Positions 36,328 through 48,450 of a stretch of 64,000 nucleotides of DNA are shown here, piece after piece. The first letter of the stretch is position 1. Each line of letters opens with the position of its first letter. Both the position numbers and the translations under genes were made by a program. Under the pieces are notes generated by a model. That model made no database searches. It was not told where the DNA came from and saw only the letters and a program-made list of their open reading frames with translations. The stretch covers positions 16,729,528-16,793,527 of the forward strand of contig NC_063184.1 in assembly GCF_023159225.1 (NCBI RefSeq), given 5' to 3'. The stretch comes from Perognathus longimembris pacificus. Lineage: Eukaryota; Chordata; Mammalia; Rodentia; Heteromyidae.

Positions 36328-37009
36328 ATCTATCAGTTAATCCATCAATGAAAGCCGGACCCTCTTTATATAGGACATGAATGTAAAATGTGAAAGAATT
36401 CAGAGATTGTAGATCAAGATTTAGACTATCTTCTGAACTCCAGTTCTTCTGAAGCTGAAAAGTTTCTATCATTTATATAGTTTTGATTGAGAGTTTTGTG
36501 CGTGGAGCTTGGGGAACACACAGCTAGAAAACATAATCGTTTAGAAGGTTTGGCAGAAAGGGAATTGTCTGTTTTTAACAGTTAAACCTTTTTTCAGTAA
36601 ACACTGGATATTGAGAGGACTGACTTAACATAGCAAGCATAGACCGTCTTGTTTTCTCCTCTAACTCTTCTAACTGTCCAGTGTTCTCTTTCTAACTTAA
36701 GGTATTATTTCAGTAAGAAATGCTTGAAAATTTATCCAACATTAAGAAAGAGGGCAAAGCAAAGATACCAGATAATGTAGACTATGAAACAAGCATCTGC
36801 TTTGTGATATTCATATGATTCCTTTCAATATGCCTTACAAAGGGGTTCAATTTCCTTAGAATCTATTTTTTTTATAAACAGAAGGAAAAGTGACTTAAAT
36901 AACTCCAGATTTCACATACAGAGACGGCTTTGATACCTTTTATGCCTCTTATTTAGCCAAGCATCTGTGTATCTAATGAAAATTCTTCTTTCTTAGAAAA
37001 AACCAACAC
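36328..37009 (+). other. Intergenic, nothing recognised
   Basis: No gene or repeat recognised. Confidence 0.4.
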
Positions 37010-37246
37010 GGGGGCTGGGGATATGGCAAGAGTGCCTGCCTCATATACATGAGGCCCTGGGTTCGATTCCCCAGCACCACATATACAGAAAATGGCCAGA
37101 AGTGGCGCTGTGGCTCAAGTGGCAGAGTGCTAGCCTTGAGCAAAAAGAAGGCAGGGACAGTGCTCAGGCCCAGAGTCCAAGCCCCAGGACTGGCCAAAAA
37201 TAAATAAATAAATAAATGAATGAATGAATAAATAAATAAATAAATA
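37010..37246 (+). mobile_element. IDL-Geo SINE with (TAAA)n tail
   Basis: Full dimer, except that the left box A-like segment is shortened (gatatggcaagag lacks about eight bases of the usual gcctagtgg part). The tail is a TAAA/TGAA microsatellite. Similar flanks (agaaaaaaccaacac and agaaaaaccaaacac) suggest a slightly altered target-site duplication. Confidence 0.9.
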
Positions 37247-37650
37247 TTTTTTTAAAAAAAGAAAAACCAAACACCACGCAGAACAATTACTTAACATTTC
37301 AAAATGCCAAATAAAAATACTGAGAAAAATAAATGAAGAAGTCTTAGGGATTTTTCTAAATCAATCCTTTAGCTCAATTTCTCATAAATATTTTATTCCA
37401 TTATTTCCAGTCAGGGTATGTGCATTGATCTTGGGCCACTAGAGAAAAAAAAAAAGAGATTTAATTTCTAATTGGTCATCTCTTTTACCTTTACAAAGAT
37501 ACTATCTTAATCATTTTCTCACAATATGACTATAACATGATTTATATTTAATAAACATGTACATATGGACAAAATAATATTAGTAATCAAGGATACACTA
37601 GAGATTTAACAACTAGTATTTTTTGCATAAAGTGCATGTTTATTTATGTA

Positions 37651-37861
37651 GCTGGGCACTGGTGGTTCATGCCTATAACCCTAGCTACTCAGGAAGTTGA
37701 GGTCTGAGGGTTGCAGTTTAAAGCCAGCCCCGGGCAGGAATAGCCTGTGAGACTCCAGTCCAGTTAACCAGAAGAAAGCCAGAAGTGAATCTGTGGCTCA
37801 AGTGGCAGGGCACTAGTCTTAAAAAGTCAAAAAAGAGCACAATGCACTAAGTTCAATAGCA
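37651..37861 (+). mobile_element. 7SL-Geo composite SINE
   Basis: Head gctgggcactggtggttcat and cctagctactcaggaagttg, middle gccagccccgggcaggaat, right module ctgtggctcaagtggcaggg. The 3' part is degraded and merges into the purine array. Confidence 0.87.
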
Positions 37862-38065
37862 AAAGAAGGAAGGGAGGGAAGGAGAGAGGGAGGGAGGACG
37901 GGAGGGAGGGAGGGAGGGAGGGAGGGAAGGAGGGAGGGAAGGAGGGAGGAAGGAAGGAAGGAAGGAAGAAAGGAAGGAAGGAAGGAAGGAAGGAAGGAAG
38001 GAAGGAAGGAAGGAAGGAAGGAAGGAAGGAAGGAAGGAAGGAAAGAAGGAAGGAAGGAAGGAAGA
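37862..38065. repeat. (GGGA/GGAA)n array on a SINE tail
   Basis: About 200 bp: GGGA-rich first, then a long, nearly pure GGAA block. The minus-strand frame through it (repeating LPSFLPSF) is a simple-repeat translation, not a protein gene. Confidence 0.95.
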
Positions 38066-39113
38066 TTTTTAACAGTGTCTCTCAGGTACTGTCTCTCATT
38101 TTCTATCTGTCTTCTTTCTGATGTTCTCACTGTACACATCTTACTTTGCTAAAACTGCCACAGTAAAACTCTTAAAATTTTAAATCTTATTTATTCTCCC
38201 ATACAATTTTGTCTTCAACCCAACTTGTCAGTTCCAGTTCATGGCCTAAACTATGCTTTTTCAGAAGATGGTTAGGAAATCCCAATAAGTTTCAACACTT
38301 TCTGTGAAAACAGATTTGTTTTCACATAAATCCTAAGCTATTTGATTTTTCAGAATCATTTTTTCCGTAAGGGTATGGCAGGCCAATCAGAAGGAGTCTG
38401 ATACGTGATGGAGTTTATCAGCACCATGACATGAGTGCAAAGTATGTTTGTGTAGTCTGAAATGTTTGAGAAATTTCTAAAATAGAGATTTAGAGTAGGT
38501 ACTTGATCCGAAATAAACTCATTTTTGCCAGTACTGCCAGTACTTCTATCTTCTTAGTAACTATCTTTGGTTATACTTAGAATATATACAACTGAATTAT
38601 CCTATAATAATTATCTTACAATAAAATGCATAACTGAATTATCCTACAGTAGTTCCCCAATTTTTCTTTTATACCTACCCAGGAACAAAATGAAAAGTCT
38701 TACAATATGGTTTTGTTTTGCAAAACAGTTTCAAAGTTTCTAAGTTTTGTGAAACTTTGATAAACTATATGTAGACTACTACTTGTTATTTTAAAAAAAT
38801 ATTATTATCTACATAATTACTTCAAAATGATTTTCATAAATCAGTGGCTTTGAAAGAGAGGAGCTTACTGCAAGAAGCTGGAAGAAAACTGCCTCAAAAT
38901 ATTTTTTTTAAAAGTTACCTTTCCCTTAGCTTTAGAGACATGAATAATTTATCTCAGTATCATGTCACACACTAAAAGATTTTCAAAAAATATTATGACA
39001 CCAGCTATGCTGCAGTAACATTTTGAAACTATTCAGTTTTAAAATGAATAGACTGTTATACCTGTTCAAAAGCCAGCATACTACAAAGAAGTTGTTTTTA
39101 TGTTGTTGGATAA
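38066..39113 (+). other. Intergenic, nothing recognised
   Basis: About 1 kb of AT-rich sequence. An imperfect local repeat (ataactgaattatcctac-like text near 38590-38650) is the only structure noticed. Confidence 0.4.
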
Positions 39114-39188
39114 TTTTTTTTTTGCAATGCTGGAGCGTGAACCCAAAGCCTCACACATACAAAGCAAGAGCACTGAGCCAGTCCCATT
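39114..39188 (-). mobile_element. ID-like monomer remnant
   Basis: T-run, then gcaatgctggagcgtgaacc and ccactgagcc-like text in reverse, consistent with a single ID monomer with its tail. No second monomer. Confidence 0.5.
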
Positions 39189-39277
39189 GTGCAGAATTTT
39201 GACAAGGATGAGGAGCAACAAGAATATTCGCTTATGTTAACAGAAATACAAATCTATACAATCACAATGGAAAACTG

Positions 39278-39280
<3 letters not shown>

Positions 39281-39314
<34 letters not shown>
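39281..39314. repeat. (TG)n microsatellite
   Basis: About 17 TG units adjoining the tail side of the next SINE. Confidence 0.95.
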
Positions 39315-39315
<1 letters not shown>

Positions 39316-39329
39316 ACTTGCATGCATGT

Positions 39330-39525
39330 GCCAGTACTGGGACTTGAACTTGACCACAGAACCTTAGCTTTTTTGCTCAAGGCTGGAACACTACCACAAG
39401 ATCCACAGCTCCACCTCCAGATTTCTTTCGGACTTTCCTACTTGAACTGGCTTTGAACTGTGATCCTCAGATCTCAATCTCCCAAGTAACTAAGATTGCA
39501 AGCATACACCTCCAGTGCTGAGTTT
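39330..39525 (-). mobile_element. 7SL-Geo composite SINE, diverged
   Basis: In reverse: ccagtactgggacttgaact, tttttgctcaaggctgg, atccacagctccacctcc, then 7SL-like gatctcaatctcccaagtaa and ctaagattgcaagc. Confidence 0.82.
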
Positions 39526-39909
39526 CTTACAGAGGAGTATAAACCATTCCTACACCATCTGTAATTAAGTTTGAATTTCTCTGCACATTTTTATTACAAA
39601 TAAAGTTTCAGAATCATTTTGTATTTCCTTGGAAAATGTAGTTATAGAATCAGGCAAGGATATAACTAATTCCTCCACAAGGCCTCTTAACTCTACATGT
39701 CTAGTGAAAATATAGTGTGAAATGAACAAAAATGCCATTTGTCATAATTTTTAATCACTTAATCATCCACGATTTTGTACCAGGGACAACTTTTCACAGA
39801 AATGAAAACTTTTGTATTGAAATTTTTCATGTAGCTTTATAATTGTTCTTATGAATTACCATAGCAGATTTAATATTCTGTACAATGCTTTTTAATGGGT
39901 GAAGTTAGT

Positions 39910-40448
39910 TGTCGGGGGTTTTTAGCCTCCTGCACTCTCCTGCCCTGCAGGAGAGATGGGAAAACATGCCCCATCCAGATGGGCCAAGAAGAGGAAAAGA
40001 GGGCTGACAGACTTCCACCCAGCTCCCCTCTGGACGACAGAGGACACACAGACAGCCTGGGAGCCAGTCAGTGCTAAGCTTCGTTTAATGGCGGCAATGA
40101 GCTGTCCTTTTATATGGGTTGGAGGGCGCAGAAGGGGAGGGGTACGTGCACCTACATAGGGGCTGGGATTTGATGCCTGAGCTGTCCATCAGGGGTGACA
40201 TCATGGGACTTCCCCTAAGGGCGGTTGTCAAGGCCCCCAGGACTGCCTCTGGGTTCAGCACCCGAAGCCATCTTAGCACACACGTGTTCTGAGGCGGGAG
40301 GCGGGGCTGGTTAGAGCAGCCTTTCCGGTTCTGGAAACCGAGAGCAGGCGGGGCTACCAGCCAAGCGGCCCCATGGCTGGGAAAAGAGGCGGTGCCAGCT
40401 AGAACCACCTGGTAATGATGCAAGGCGTCCGGGCAGGTGTGCCCCACA
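39910..40448 (-). mobile_element. Solo LTR of an endogenous retrovirus, class II (ERVK/IAP-like)
   Basis: 539 bp, bounded by complementary TG...CA termini (tgtcgggg at the left, ccccaca at the right) and by a perfect 6-bp direct repeat, gttagt, at 39904-39909 and 40449-40454. Six-base duplications are characteristic of class II retroviral integrases. It is much more GC- and CpG-rich than its surroundings. On the minus strand a TATA box (complement of ccttttatatgg, 40106-40117) and an ATTAAA hexamer (40084-40089) follow in transcription order. No internal retroviral sequence adjoins, so it is a solo LTR left by LTR-LTR recombination. The 133-codon frame through it is not a viral gene. The family assignment is inferred from the duplication length and layout. 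Confidence 0.88.
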
Positions 40449-40454
40449 GTTAGT

Positions 40455-42545
40455 AAATTATAGCATGTTACTATTAGAGGTCTCATTTATTTTCCTTTTT
40501 TAAAAAGCTGTTACCATTTTAATTTTTTATTGTATCAGAGCATCAATTGGTATTTTGTGAGATACTGAATCCAAATACTATAGCATTTGTTTTATCTCCA
40601 CTGTCTCTCTGAGGTTTTACAAATACACTACGATGTTGGTGCTATTGCTAGCATGGTTTTACAGGGGAGAGAAATAAGATTTAGTTAGGACAAACATTGC
40701 AAGTAAAATAATGCAGTCGATCATTCATCAAGATGGGGGGGAGGGACACTGAACCTAGTTGGAGGGTTCTGTTTTTCATTAACATGTTCTTTTTTTTTTT
40801 TAAACAAGAAGACATACAATATCCTTAAGCAATATTCTGGATATGTGTTTTATATGTAATGAAACCATGGGCAAATATAATTTAATGTTTTGGCAAGTGA
40901 AAAAGCAGCTTGAGTATTGCTAATGCTTACATAACCTGTAGTTTATTCAATATGATAGCATTAAGTAAAGAATCACAGCTTTGAAACATTCCCCTGTACA
41001 CTGACAATATAAAGCTACAGCAGTGGGACCACCCATAACATGCTAGACGACCAGTTTCCCCAGTGATAGCCATTCTCCTAGTTACTGTGAATAGAGTAGT
41101 CAAAGGTGGCTGCTTAACCTATGCAACTGTAGAATAACCTAACTGATTCTAAACAATGCAGGACTGATGAAGAATCTGCTGCCCTTAAGTTTCTCCCATT
41201 CCATGGCATTCATTGAATTTGATTACAGCAAACACTCACATTTCCAGGGTATTTTGGAAAGTTTACCCAATATTCTGTGTTTCTAGAGGACAGCTACATC
41301 TAATTATCCAGATATACCAGAATGGTAACATGTGGAACAATTTGGATGAATGTATAGTATAAAGACTTAAGGCTTTCATTTGAACTATTGCTAAATTTAT
41401 AGGTTCACCTCTTGTTGCAAAGTAGAAATACTTTTTTTTTATTTAGAAAGTACATAGACACATATCTTGTTTTAGTCTCACAAGGTTCCTGTGACATAAC
41501 TTAAACAGCTATTACAATTCCTCTATCACAAATGAGAAAGACACAGATTTTAAAGATGGCAAATGACTTGCTTAATATTCAGCTTTTGTTTTAGAGGTGA
41601 TGGTGCCTTCTGCACACAGTTCTGTAAACTCTGTGTCAGAGCTGAATAAATCATTTGCCCTTTCTTTCACTAGTTTCCACTTCAACCAAATCTGCTATTC
41701 ACAACAGTGATTAATGAGAAACCAGTGCTTACTCAAGAACATTTATTGAATTCTACAAACAAGTTTCACTGTTTAGAATTCAACAAGCTCTTGCAGGGGG
41801 GAGAGGGATGCGAATGTTAAAGAATATAAGTAGACATATTTGAAATGGCTAACCAAATAATATCAAAAGTGCTTGAAAAGACAAGCACTTCAAAATGTTT
41901 AAGGGAGTTTAAGCATTCGGGAAAGAAATTCGTGTCTGTGTATATGATTGTCTTTGTAACCATTATAGTCTAAAAACTATCTAAATCACAGGTTTAAGCC
42001 TAGATCCTGAGACAAAACTTCTGATAGAAGCTTTTCCAGTGACCAGTTCTCTAGTTCCCGGGGAACTAGAAATATCCTGTACCAAGAGGAACCTTCAAAT
42101 TGGTTTAATATATATGTTGGTTTTATATATGTCATTGGTCTTTATAAGAAGGCTAAAGAATGTCACCATCAAGTAATGACTAATAAACCAGACTGTCATT
42201 GATGGTAAAGCATAAAGGTGAAGGTGACATGCAGGGTGACTGTGGAGCCTCCAGCAAATACAAATGAGGTTCTCAGGGACTCACCATGGAAAGGTTTACT
42301 CAGGCTCACAGATGACTCAGAGAAAGGTGGTGGGCCAAATCTGTAGTTCAGAGGCAAATTTCTCTTACTGAGAGTGCCCTTCTTGGAAAACCATAGAAAA
42401 AGAACACTTGTATCCATATTTCCTCTGGGGTTGGTTTGTTTGTTTGTTTGTTTGTTTGTTTGTTTCTGTGAAAAGAGCATCCAGATAGTTCACCAGGATT
42501 GAGAATTTTTTTTTCTGAATGATCAGATGTTCTAAGCTAGGTAAG
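40455..42545 (+). other. Intergenic, repeat-poor
   Basis: About 2.1 kb with only a (TTTG)n repeat at 42434-42465 recognised. Confidence 0.45.
42434..42465. repeat. (TTTG)n microsatellite
   Basis: About eight TTTG units. No SINE body was recognised next to it. Confidence 0.93.
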
Positions 42546-42657
42546 GATATTTTTAGTCAGTACTGAGTAGGAAACAGTCCATGTTTGAAAAGTTAGTATT
42601 TGCAAAACGATATTTTTAGTCAGCATTAACTAGGAAACAGACTTTGTTGGAAAAGTT
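42546..42657. repeat. Diverged direct duplication, about 49 bp, 63 bp apart
   Basis: Both copies start gatatttttagtcag and contain taggaaacag, ending gaaaagtt (42546-42594 and 42609-42657). A third, weaker echo (acttgactagaaagcagtctg) lies near 42730-42755. It may be a decayed tandem repeat or part of an unrecognised transposon. Confidence 0.75.
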
Positions 42658-43220
42658 CTTACATAAAAACAAACATTGCACCAATGTAGAACAGAAATGG
42701 AGTGCTTTAGTCATGTATTATAACAGGGAATACTTGACTAGAAAGCAGTCTGTACCAAATTATAATGAAGAACAGGAGGATTTTTTAACACTGAGGCAAA
42801 AGCAAGAATGGCTAGTACAGCAACTAATAGCCTTGTGCAAAAGAAAAGCAAGCTTTCTCTTGTCTTTGGGACAGGAGACAGTTTCATAAAGTCTCACTGA
42901 GATTAGGCTCCTATTCTACCATGGACACTAGGATTTAGGGACATTATTTTTCCTGGAGATTACATGTCAATGGATGACACTAAGATCATTGAGGAAGACA
43001 CTACTGGTGTAGAAATGAGCCAGGGGTTTTTTAAAGGAGGGAGAGAAAGGATTTAAAGGAGTGTCTTGAAAGGGAAGAGAAAGAATTGACAAATAAGATT
43101 TCTAAAATAAAGGTTCTAAAAAGAAAGGAAGTCTCTACGATCCATGTGAATCTGTAAGGACAGAGGGGTGGGACATTGATCAGGTCTTAAAGGTAAGAAG
43201 TCTGCCTAAAGTTTAGTCAA
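42658..43220 (+). other. Intergenic, nothing recognised
   Basis: It contains an 81-codon frame starting at 42644 with no family resemblance. Confidence 0.4.
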
Positions 43221-43449
43221 GCCTGGTGCTGGTGGCTTGCACTTGTAATCCTAGCTAATCAGGAAGCTGAGATCTGAGGATCATAGTTCAAAGCCAGCCA
43301 GGACAGGAAAGTCCATGAGACTCTTATCTCCAATTAACTACCAGAAAACCAGAAGTGACACTGTGGCCTAGCCTTGAGCTGAAGAGCTCAGGGACAACAG
43401 CCAGGCCCAGAGTTCAAGCCCCATGACCTACCAAAAAAAAAAAAAAAAG
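43221..43449 (+). mobile_element. 7SL-Geo composite SINE with target-site duplication
   Basis: Head gcctggtgctggtggcttgc, middle gccagccaggacaggaaag, linker tccaattaactacc, right module with a deletion after cactgtggcc, then gagttcaagccccatgacc and an A-run. The direct repeat tagtcaag lies at 43214-43221 and 43451-43458. Confidence 0.92.
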
Positions 43450-43458
43450 GTAGTCAAG

Positions 43459-45984
43459 TTTGGGAAAATATCCAGACTGTCTTGATCATTATGAAACCTG
43501 TGATAACACAAATGATGCATTTTTTAAAAAGAAGGAAAGTAAAAAGAGATCATATTACTTTTCCCATTTTTTTCTTAAGATTCCTGTTTTCCAAAATTTT
43601 CAGAGAGCTTCAATGTCAAAATGTGCACAGTTTGTATCCATTTCTCCTCATTTTCTTAGCCCTGCTCATTATTTCCCCATTCTTCTCTTGTTCTTCCAAA
43701 TGCAAGGGTCTGACTTTATAGCAGCAAGAAAACAACTTGTCATCAAAGCCCCAGCTGGGACCTAGAGGCTACTTCGTTACTCTCAAGTACTCCCTATCTA
43801 CCTCTGTATTTCTTGCTTTCTAGTGCCCTTGATCTTATCCACATTGCAATCCCTTCCATCTAATTTATATCTTCCCTTTCCCAGAACCACGATTCTCTTG
43901 CTGATGGGACCTTTACCTCATTTTACTGTAAGTATGTAGAATCTCATCCTATTTTCAAGAAACTTCTCTCTCAGATGAAACATCTTGACTGTTGCCCCCA
44001 CCCACTTCTTTGCCCTAACTATAACCCTGCTCGCTTCTAATAATATCATCTGATTCAAAAATCACTCCAAAAAAAAGTGCTTTCAATTCTCTATTTTATA
44101 GTGAGGAGATACTTTCATCTTTCTTTTGCCAATTACAGTCTCATTCTCATTGCATTTGATATTTGACCCCCAAAATTCCTTTCAGTTGAACATCTCAAAA
44201 TTGAACCACATATGTGACTCATACCTTATCACCGTCATCAAATGATCTCCAGTTCCTTGTATCTCCTGAAGTAAGGGATTTGACATCTGGAAAAATCCTC
44301 CTTTCTAGCCATTTCTGTCCTTATTTGGGATATAATGTCCATAAGGACAAATAGCAAATAAACTTCATTCCCATTTCCCTCCAATGATATATTGTTTAAT
44401 ATCTAAGGTCACCTTCTAAAATCTCTTTTCTAAGTAGAAATTTGAAAGTATGCTTTTCCCACCACAATCTTCTATCTCCACAACAGTAGTACTCTCCCTC
44501 TTCCCATTAACTTTCCATAAAACCTTATTACTTCTTTGCACTAATGCATCCTAGGAACCAAATGTGCAAAGATGTTCTCCTGGCCTGTTAATTTCCTGTT
44601 ACATTTACACCTCTGCCACACCCATTTCATAAATCTCTATCATTTGAAGAATAAATGACCTGGAGACCAATGATAGAGCCTCCAATCGCTAATTCTGTCC
44701 TTATGCCATTTACTTGCGCCTTCTGGCTTTCAATTTCCTCATTTATAAAATAAGGAAAGAGGTGAAAATATTATATGAAAAACTCCACTGAAAATGTGAA
44801 GCTGGTCCCGAAACAAAGCATTGTTCACCATCACTAGCTATGAGAATCTCTAAAATGCGTTCTCTCTGAAACTAATGGATGCTAGCGAAAATCATCATGT
44901 TGAGTTACCACTGTAGGGCTGAGGTTTTCACCCACAATTAAATAACCAAAACTGATGGAGAATCATTTTTCTTATTATTCATCTCTCTTCATTGTTTTTC
45001 TTTGTAGCTACTCCAAATTGTAGCCATCTCCTCAAATTTTCCATCTGCAGTCACTCTGCGTTTGCAAATATCCTTGACAAAACTTGACAAAGAATCTCTC
45101 TGCTTGATCAAATGTTTTGTCAGACTCTTGAAGCCATGCTTAGTCCCTGATGGGCATTTCCTTATGAAAATCCAACTAAATCCAATTGACTACTAAGTCA
45201 AGTTAGCCAGAACCCTCCCACACTCACCCTCAATATCTGATTAGCCTGGAGAGCCAGACTCCTCAACACCCCCCAACACCCCCCCCCACACACACACCAT
45301 ACCACAAGCCATCACCCTGCAATCTTAGCATACTTCTAAGTCAATTTAACCAAAAAAAAATGTCTACCACTGATGTTTTCTTCTAGTAATTTTTATCCTC
45401 TGGCTGCCACCTGGTTTGTTGGCTATAAATTTCCAATTGCCTGTGTTGTGTTTAGAATTGAGCTCTGCTTTAAGTCCCCATTCAGTTGTCTTCATCCCTA
45501 TTGTAATGATCCTGAATAGTATTTCTTACCATGCTAAACAAATACCATTGATTTTGTTTTCATGAAGAATAAAACAAAAAGGCTTCAGGCTGGGACTGTA
45601 CTAGATCTTTAACTTACCTATATTGGCACCGATCCAGCCGTCCATTTACATGCGCCCTCACAAAAGATTAATTAAACATCTGTTGTGTCAGACACTTGAG
45701 ATGCCGTGGATAACAAGACTGGACATTCTTTTTTTTTTTTAATTAACAATGCTGATCACTTTGTTAATGGTTATTAGACTCCAACAGGTTAAAAAGGTAC
45801 ATATTACATGCTGAAGACAAATTCATAAAATTGTTAAATTGCAAGGCTTGCATAAACAACCATGCCTAGTTTTAAAATTGGAAACTTACAATGTTACATG
45901 AAAACCAACTGAGACCTGGATCAGACAGTCTATAGTTTCTTTTTAAAATTAAAACAAATGTATATAACTTCAAATGTTAAAGTT
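43459..45984 (+). other. Intergenic, pyrimidine-rich, unassigned
   Basis: About 2.5 kb, noticeably T/C-rich between 43560 and 45500, with a C/CA-rich patch at 45267-45300. No intact gene. It could include old repeats that I cannot identify. Confidence 0.4.
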
Positions 45985-46170
45985 TGTGACCCTCCTTGAA
46001 AATCATATACTAAAATCTATATCTCTAATGGAGGTAAAACTCTGGGGAAGTAAACAGGTATTGCGGGTAGAACCCTCATTAATGAGATTAGTGCCTTCAG
46101 CACAGGAGACATTAGAATGATAAGCTCACCCTCCATTACCTGAGGATACAAAGGCAACACAGGACTAGGT
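45985..46170 (+). mobile_element. ERVL-MaLR-like LTR fragment
   Basis: The phrase gggtagaaccctcattaatg, then agattagtgcc and aagctcacc is the conserved middle of MST/MLT1-type LTRs (gagccctcatgaatgggattagtgcc). Ends not seen. Confidence 0.55.
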
Positions 46171-46793
46171 ATTCTTTACTCTTGAATCATATGGTCTACA
46201 AGAGCCAATCATTGAATGAATTACAACAGATTTTCTACATGCTACAAAGAAGACAACCTTCTATAAGAACATAAAACATCATTTCTGAATAATTGCCATC
46301 TAAATGAAGATGTTTATGGACAGCATATGAAGCAGAGAGAATGACACATATAAAATCCCCAGAGAAAGACTCAAAGACTGAAACACAGTGAGTCAGGATT
46401 CTAAACAGGAAAGAAAAGAACAATCAACAAGGATGAGAGCACCACTGCTCAACATGAAGCTCTTTCCTACTCCTTCCCTTGTCGGGGTCATATAGTGCAA
46501 TCTACTTCCCAATCTTCCCTATAACAAAGTGTGGTGATATAAATATTCTTTCTATTGGATTGATAGTGGAAATACATACAACTTCCAAGCCTTAACCATG
46601 AAACACACACCATGTATGCTTTTATATGGCCTTTATTCAGCTTTCAGGATGACTGTTTAACAATGCATAGACCAAGCAGCCAAGAATTAGAGATTGCAAT
46701 GCTCATGAGCATGGGTGACGGAAGGGCTGAGCACGGCCTCACCTAAAACATCTACCAGGACTTTAACTAGATCAAAAGAAATTAATTCTTGCT

Positions 46794-46935
46794 GGAACTG
46801 ATGTGACAGAACTGTAATCCCAGTACTACGGAGGCTGAAGCAGAAGGATGCAAAGTTCTGGCAAACTGTATGATGTAGTGAGTTCTAAGTTAGCCTTACC
46901 ACATAGAAAGACCCTGTCTCAAACACACACACATA
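46794..46935 (+). mobile_element. B1-like SINE remnant
   Basis: actgtaatcccagtactacg, then ggaggctgaagcagaagga, gtgagttctaagttagcc and accctgtctcaaacac reproduce the B1 order, ending in a CA-containing tail. Confidence 0.75.
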
Positions 46936-47342
46936 CATATACAGAGAGAAAGAGTAGTTCTTACTTTTTAAAGTTTGAAGTCTTACTTTTTGGAGGTCTA
47001 CTTGTTGAGAAGTGACTGAATTTGTTCTATCTGGAGAAATAAGAAAGAGATACGTCCTGTAAAACTTGTAGATCATAAGAAGAATTGGAAGAAATTAACC
47101 AATGTGGAGATGAGGACAAGACCATGATATCTCTTTTTTTTCTAGTTAGAACAACTGGATGGAAACAATCATACGATCTGCTAACACATAATAAAGAACA
47201 ATGCAGTAACAAGTCTAAAGAACAAGATCATCAGTTCAGTTTTATGCAGATATAAGATGCCAGTTAGTAATTAAAAGTACAGCTGTCTAGTAAGTATATA
47301 CCCATACGGGTAAAGGGCTCAAAATACATTTCCAGCTTTGAT

Positions 47343-47470
47343 TTTTTTTTGTTTTTTTAATATGGAGTCTAACAAACTTTTCTGCCTGAGCTGACCTCAA
47401 AATTATAACCCCACAGATCTCAGCATCTTGAGGAGCTAGAATTACAGGCATGAACCACAAGCTATGGGCT
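47343..47470 (-). mobile_element. 7SL-like SINE remnant
   Basis: T-rich tail, then ctgagctgacctcaaaat, agatctcagcatcttgagga, attacaggcatgaacc in reverse. The right module is not recognised. Confidence 0.6.
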
Positions 47471-47862
47471 CTGAAAGACTTTTATTATTATGACAAATAG
47501 TAATCAAATTTTATTGAGAAGTACTTCCTTATCTTTCTGTCTTCCCTTTTCTACAAACCAATTTAGTTCGGGTAGCGTTTTTCCCCATTCAAAATTGAGT
47601 TTGTTGAGATTTACTATTTCTTACTCATCACCCATGTGTTTTCTTCCTGTTCTGTTGTAACATAAAAATTAAACTGTTTTGGAAAGCAAAAAAAAAAAAT
47701 TCCCCTTAACAGCTTTCATATTCCTGTGTTAATACCTTGTCATTCATTGGCATATTTTAAGTAGTTGGAAATATTTTTAATACAATTTTTTCATCTCTAT
47801 TTATATTCTCACTTTGTGAAGCCAGCTTCTGGATATGATTTTCAGTTCAGCACGACACCTTC

Positions 47863-48450
47863 TGTGGGAACCCGTAATTGCAGAGCCATAAGGTTGGCCT
47901 TAGAGAATTGGAAGGCCATTCTCTGTCTCTTGGAAAGCTGAGGGCGGCCCTAACAACACCTATTGTGCTCAGCATTACAATAACCACAGTTCCCCCCCCC
48001 CCCCATGATAATCTCCATCTTCACTGGACCTTGGAGCTTGCAGGTGGCCTAATCAAATTGGCTGTTTACTGCTCATCTTCACATCCTGTTTTCAAGAAGT
48101 CACTACTCCTAGGATTATTCCCCTCTCACCACCCCCCCAACCCCGACTGTGGTGCCCTTATCTCTTAAAGATGGCTACCTTGTTTTCTGCACATACTCTC
48201 CTGTTTGATAATGAATAAAAGCCCTGTTCTCGGGACTCTCTGGATCTGTTGCTGGAGTGAGGCAGCAGGTCCCCTGGTACCCCAAAACCAATTCCAGGGT
48301 CCAGTCTCCATCCTTGCTTTGCTCCAGGACTTGCTCCTGGCTGCAGCGGGACAAGGCATTCGCAATGGTTTGCAAGAACCTTCCATCCCAGAACTTTTCC
48401 AGTTTTAGGAGGGATATGGAGGTGCTAGATTTGAGAGGGGACACTACTCT
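47863..48450 (+). mobile_element. Probable class I-type LTR remnant
   Basis: A GC-richer block starting tgtgggaacccg, with an AATAAAAG box at 48214-48221 followed by gccctgttctcgggactctc and tcccctggtacccc. That arrangement resembles the promoter and R region of gammaretrovirus-like LTRs. A C-run lies at 47992-48004. No flanking duplication or definite 3' end was found, so limits and class are tentative. Confidence 0.4.

Noticed and set aside
37819..38139. Open frames through the GGAA arrays (also at 24930-25145 and 26235-26501)
   Set aside because: They are translations of tetranucleotide repeats.
40085..40486. 133-codon open frame across the solo LTR
   Set aside because: It lies within LTR regulatory sequence and flank. 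No retroviral gag, pol or env features are present.
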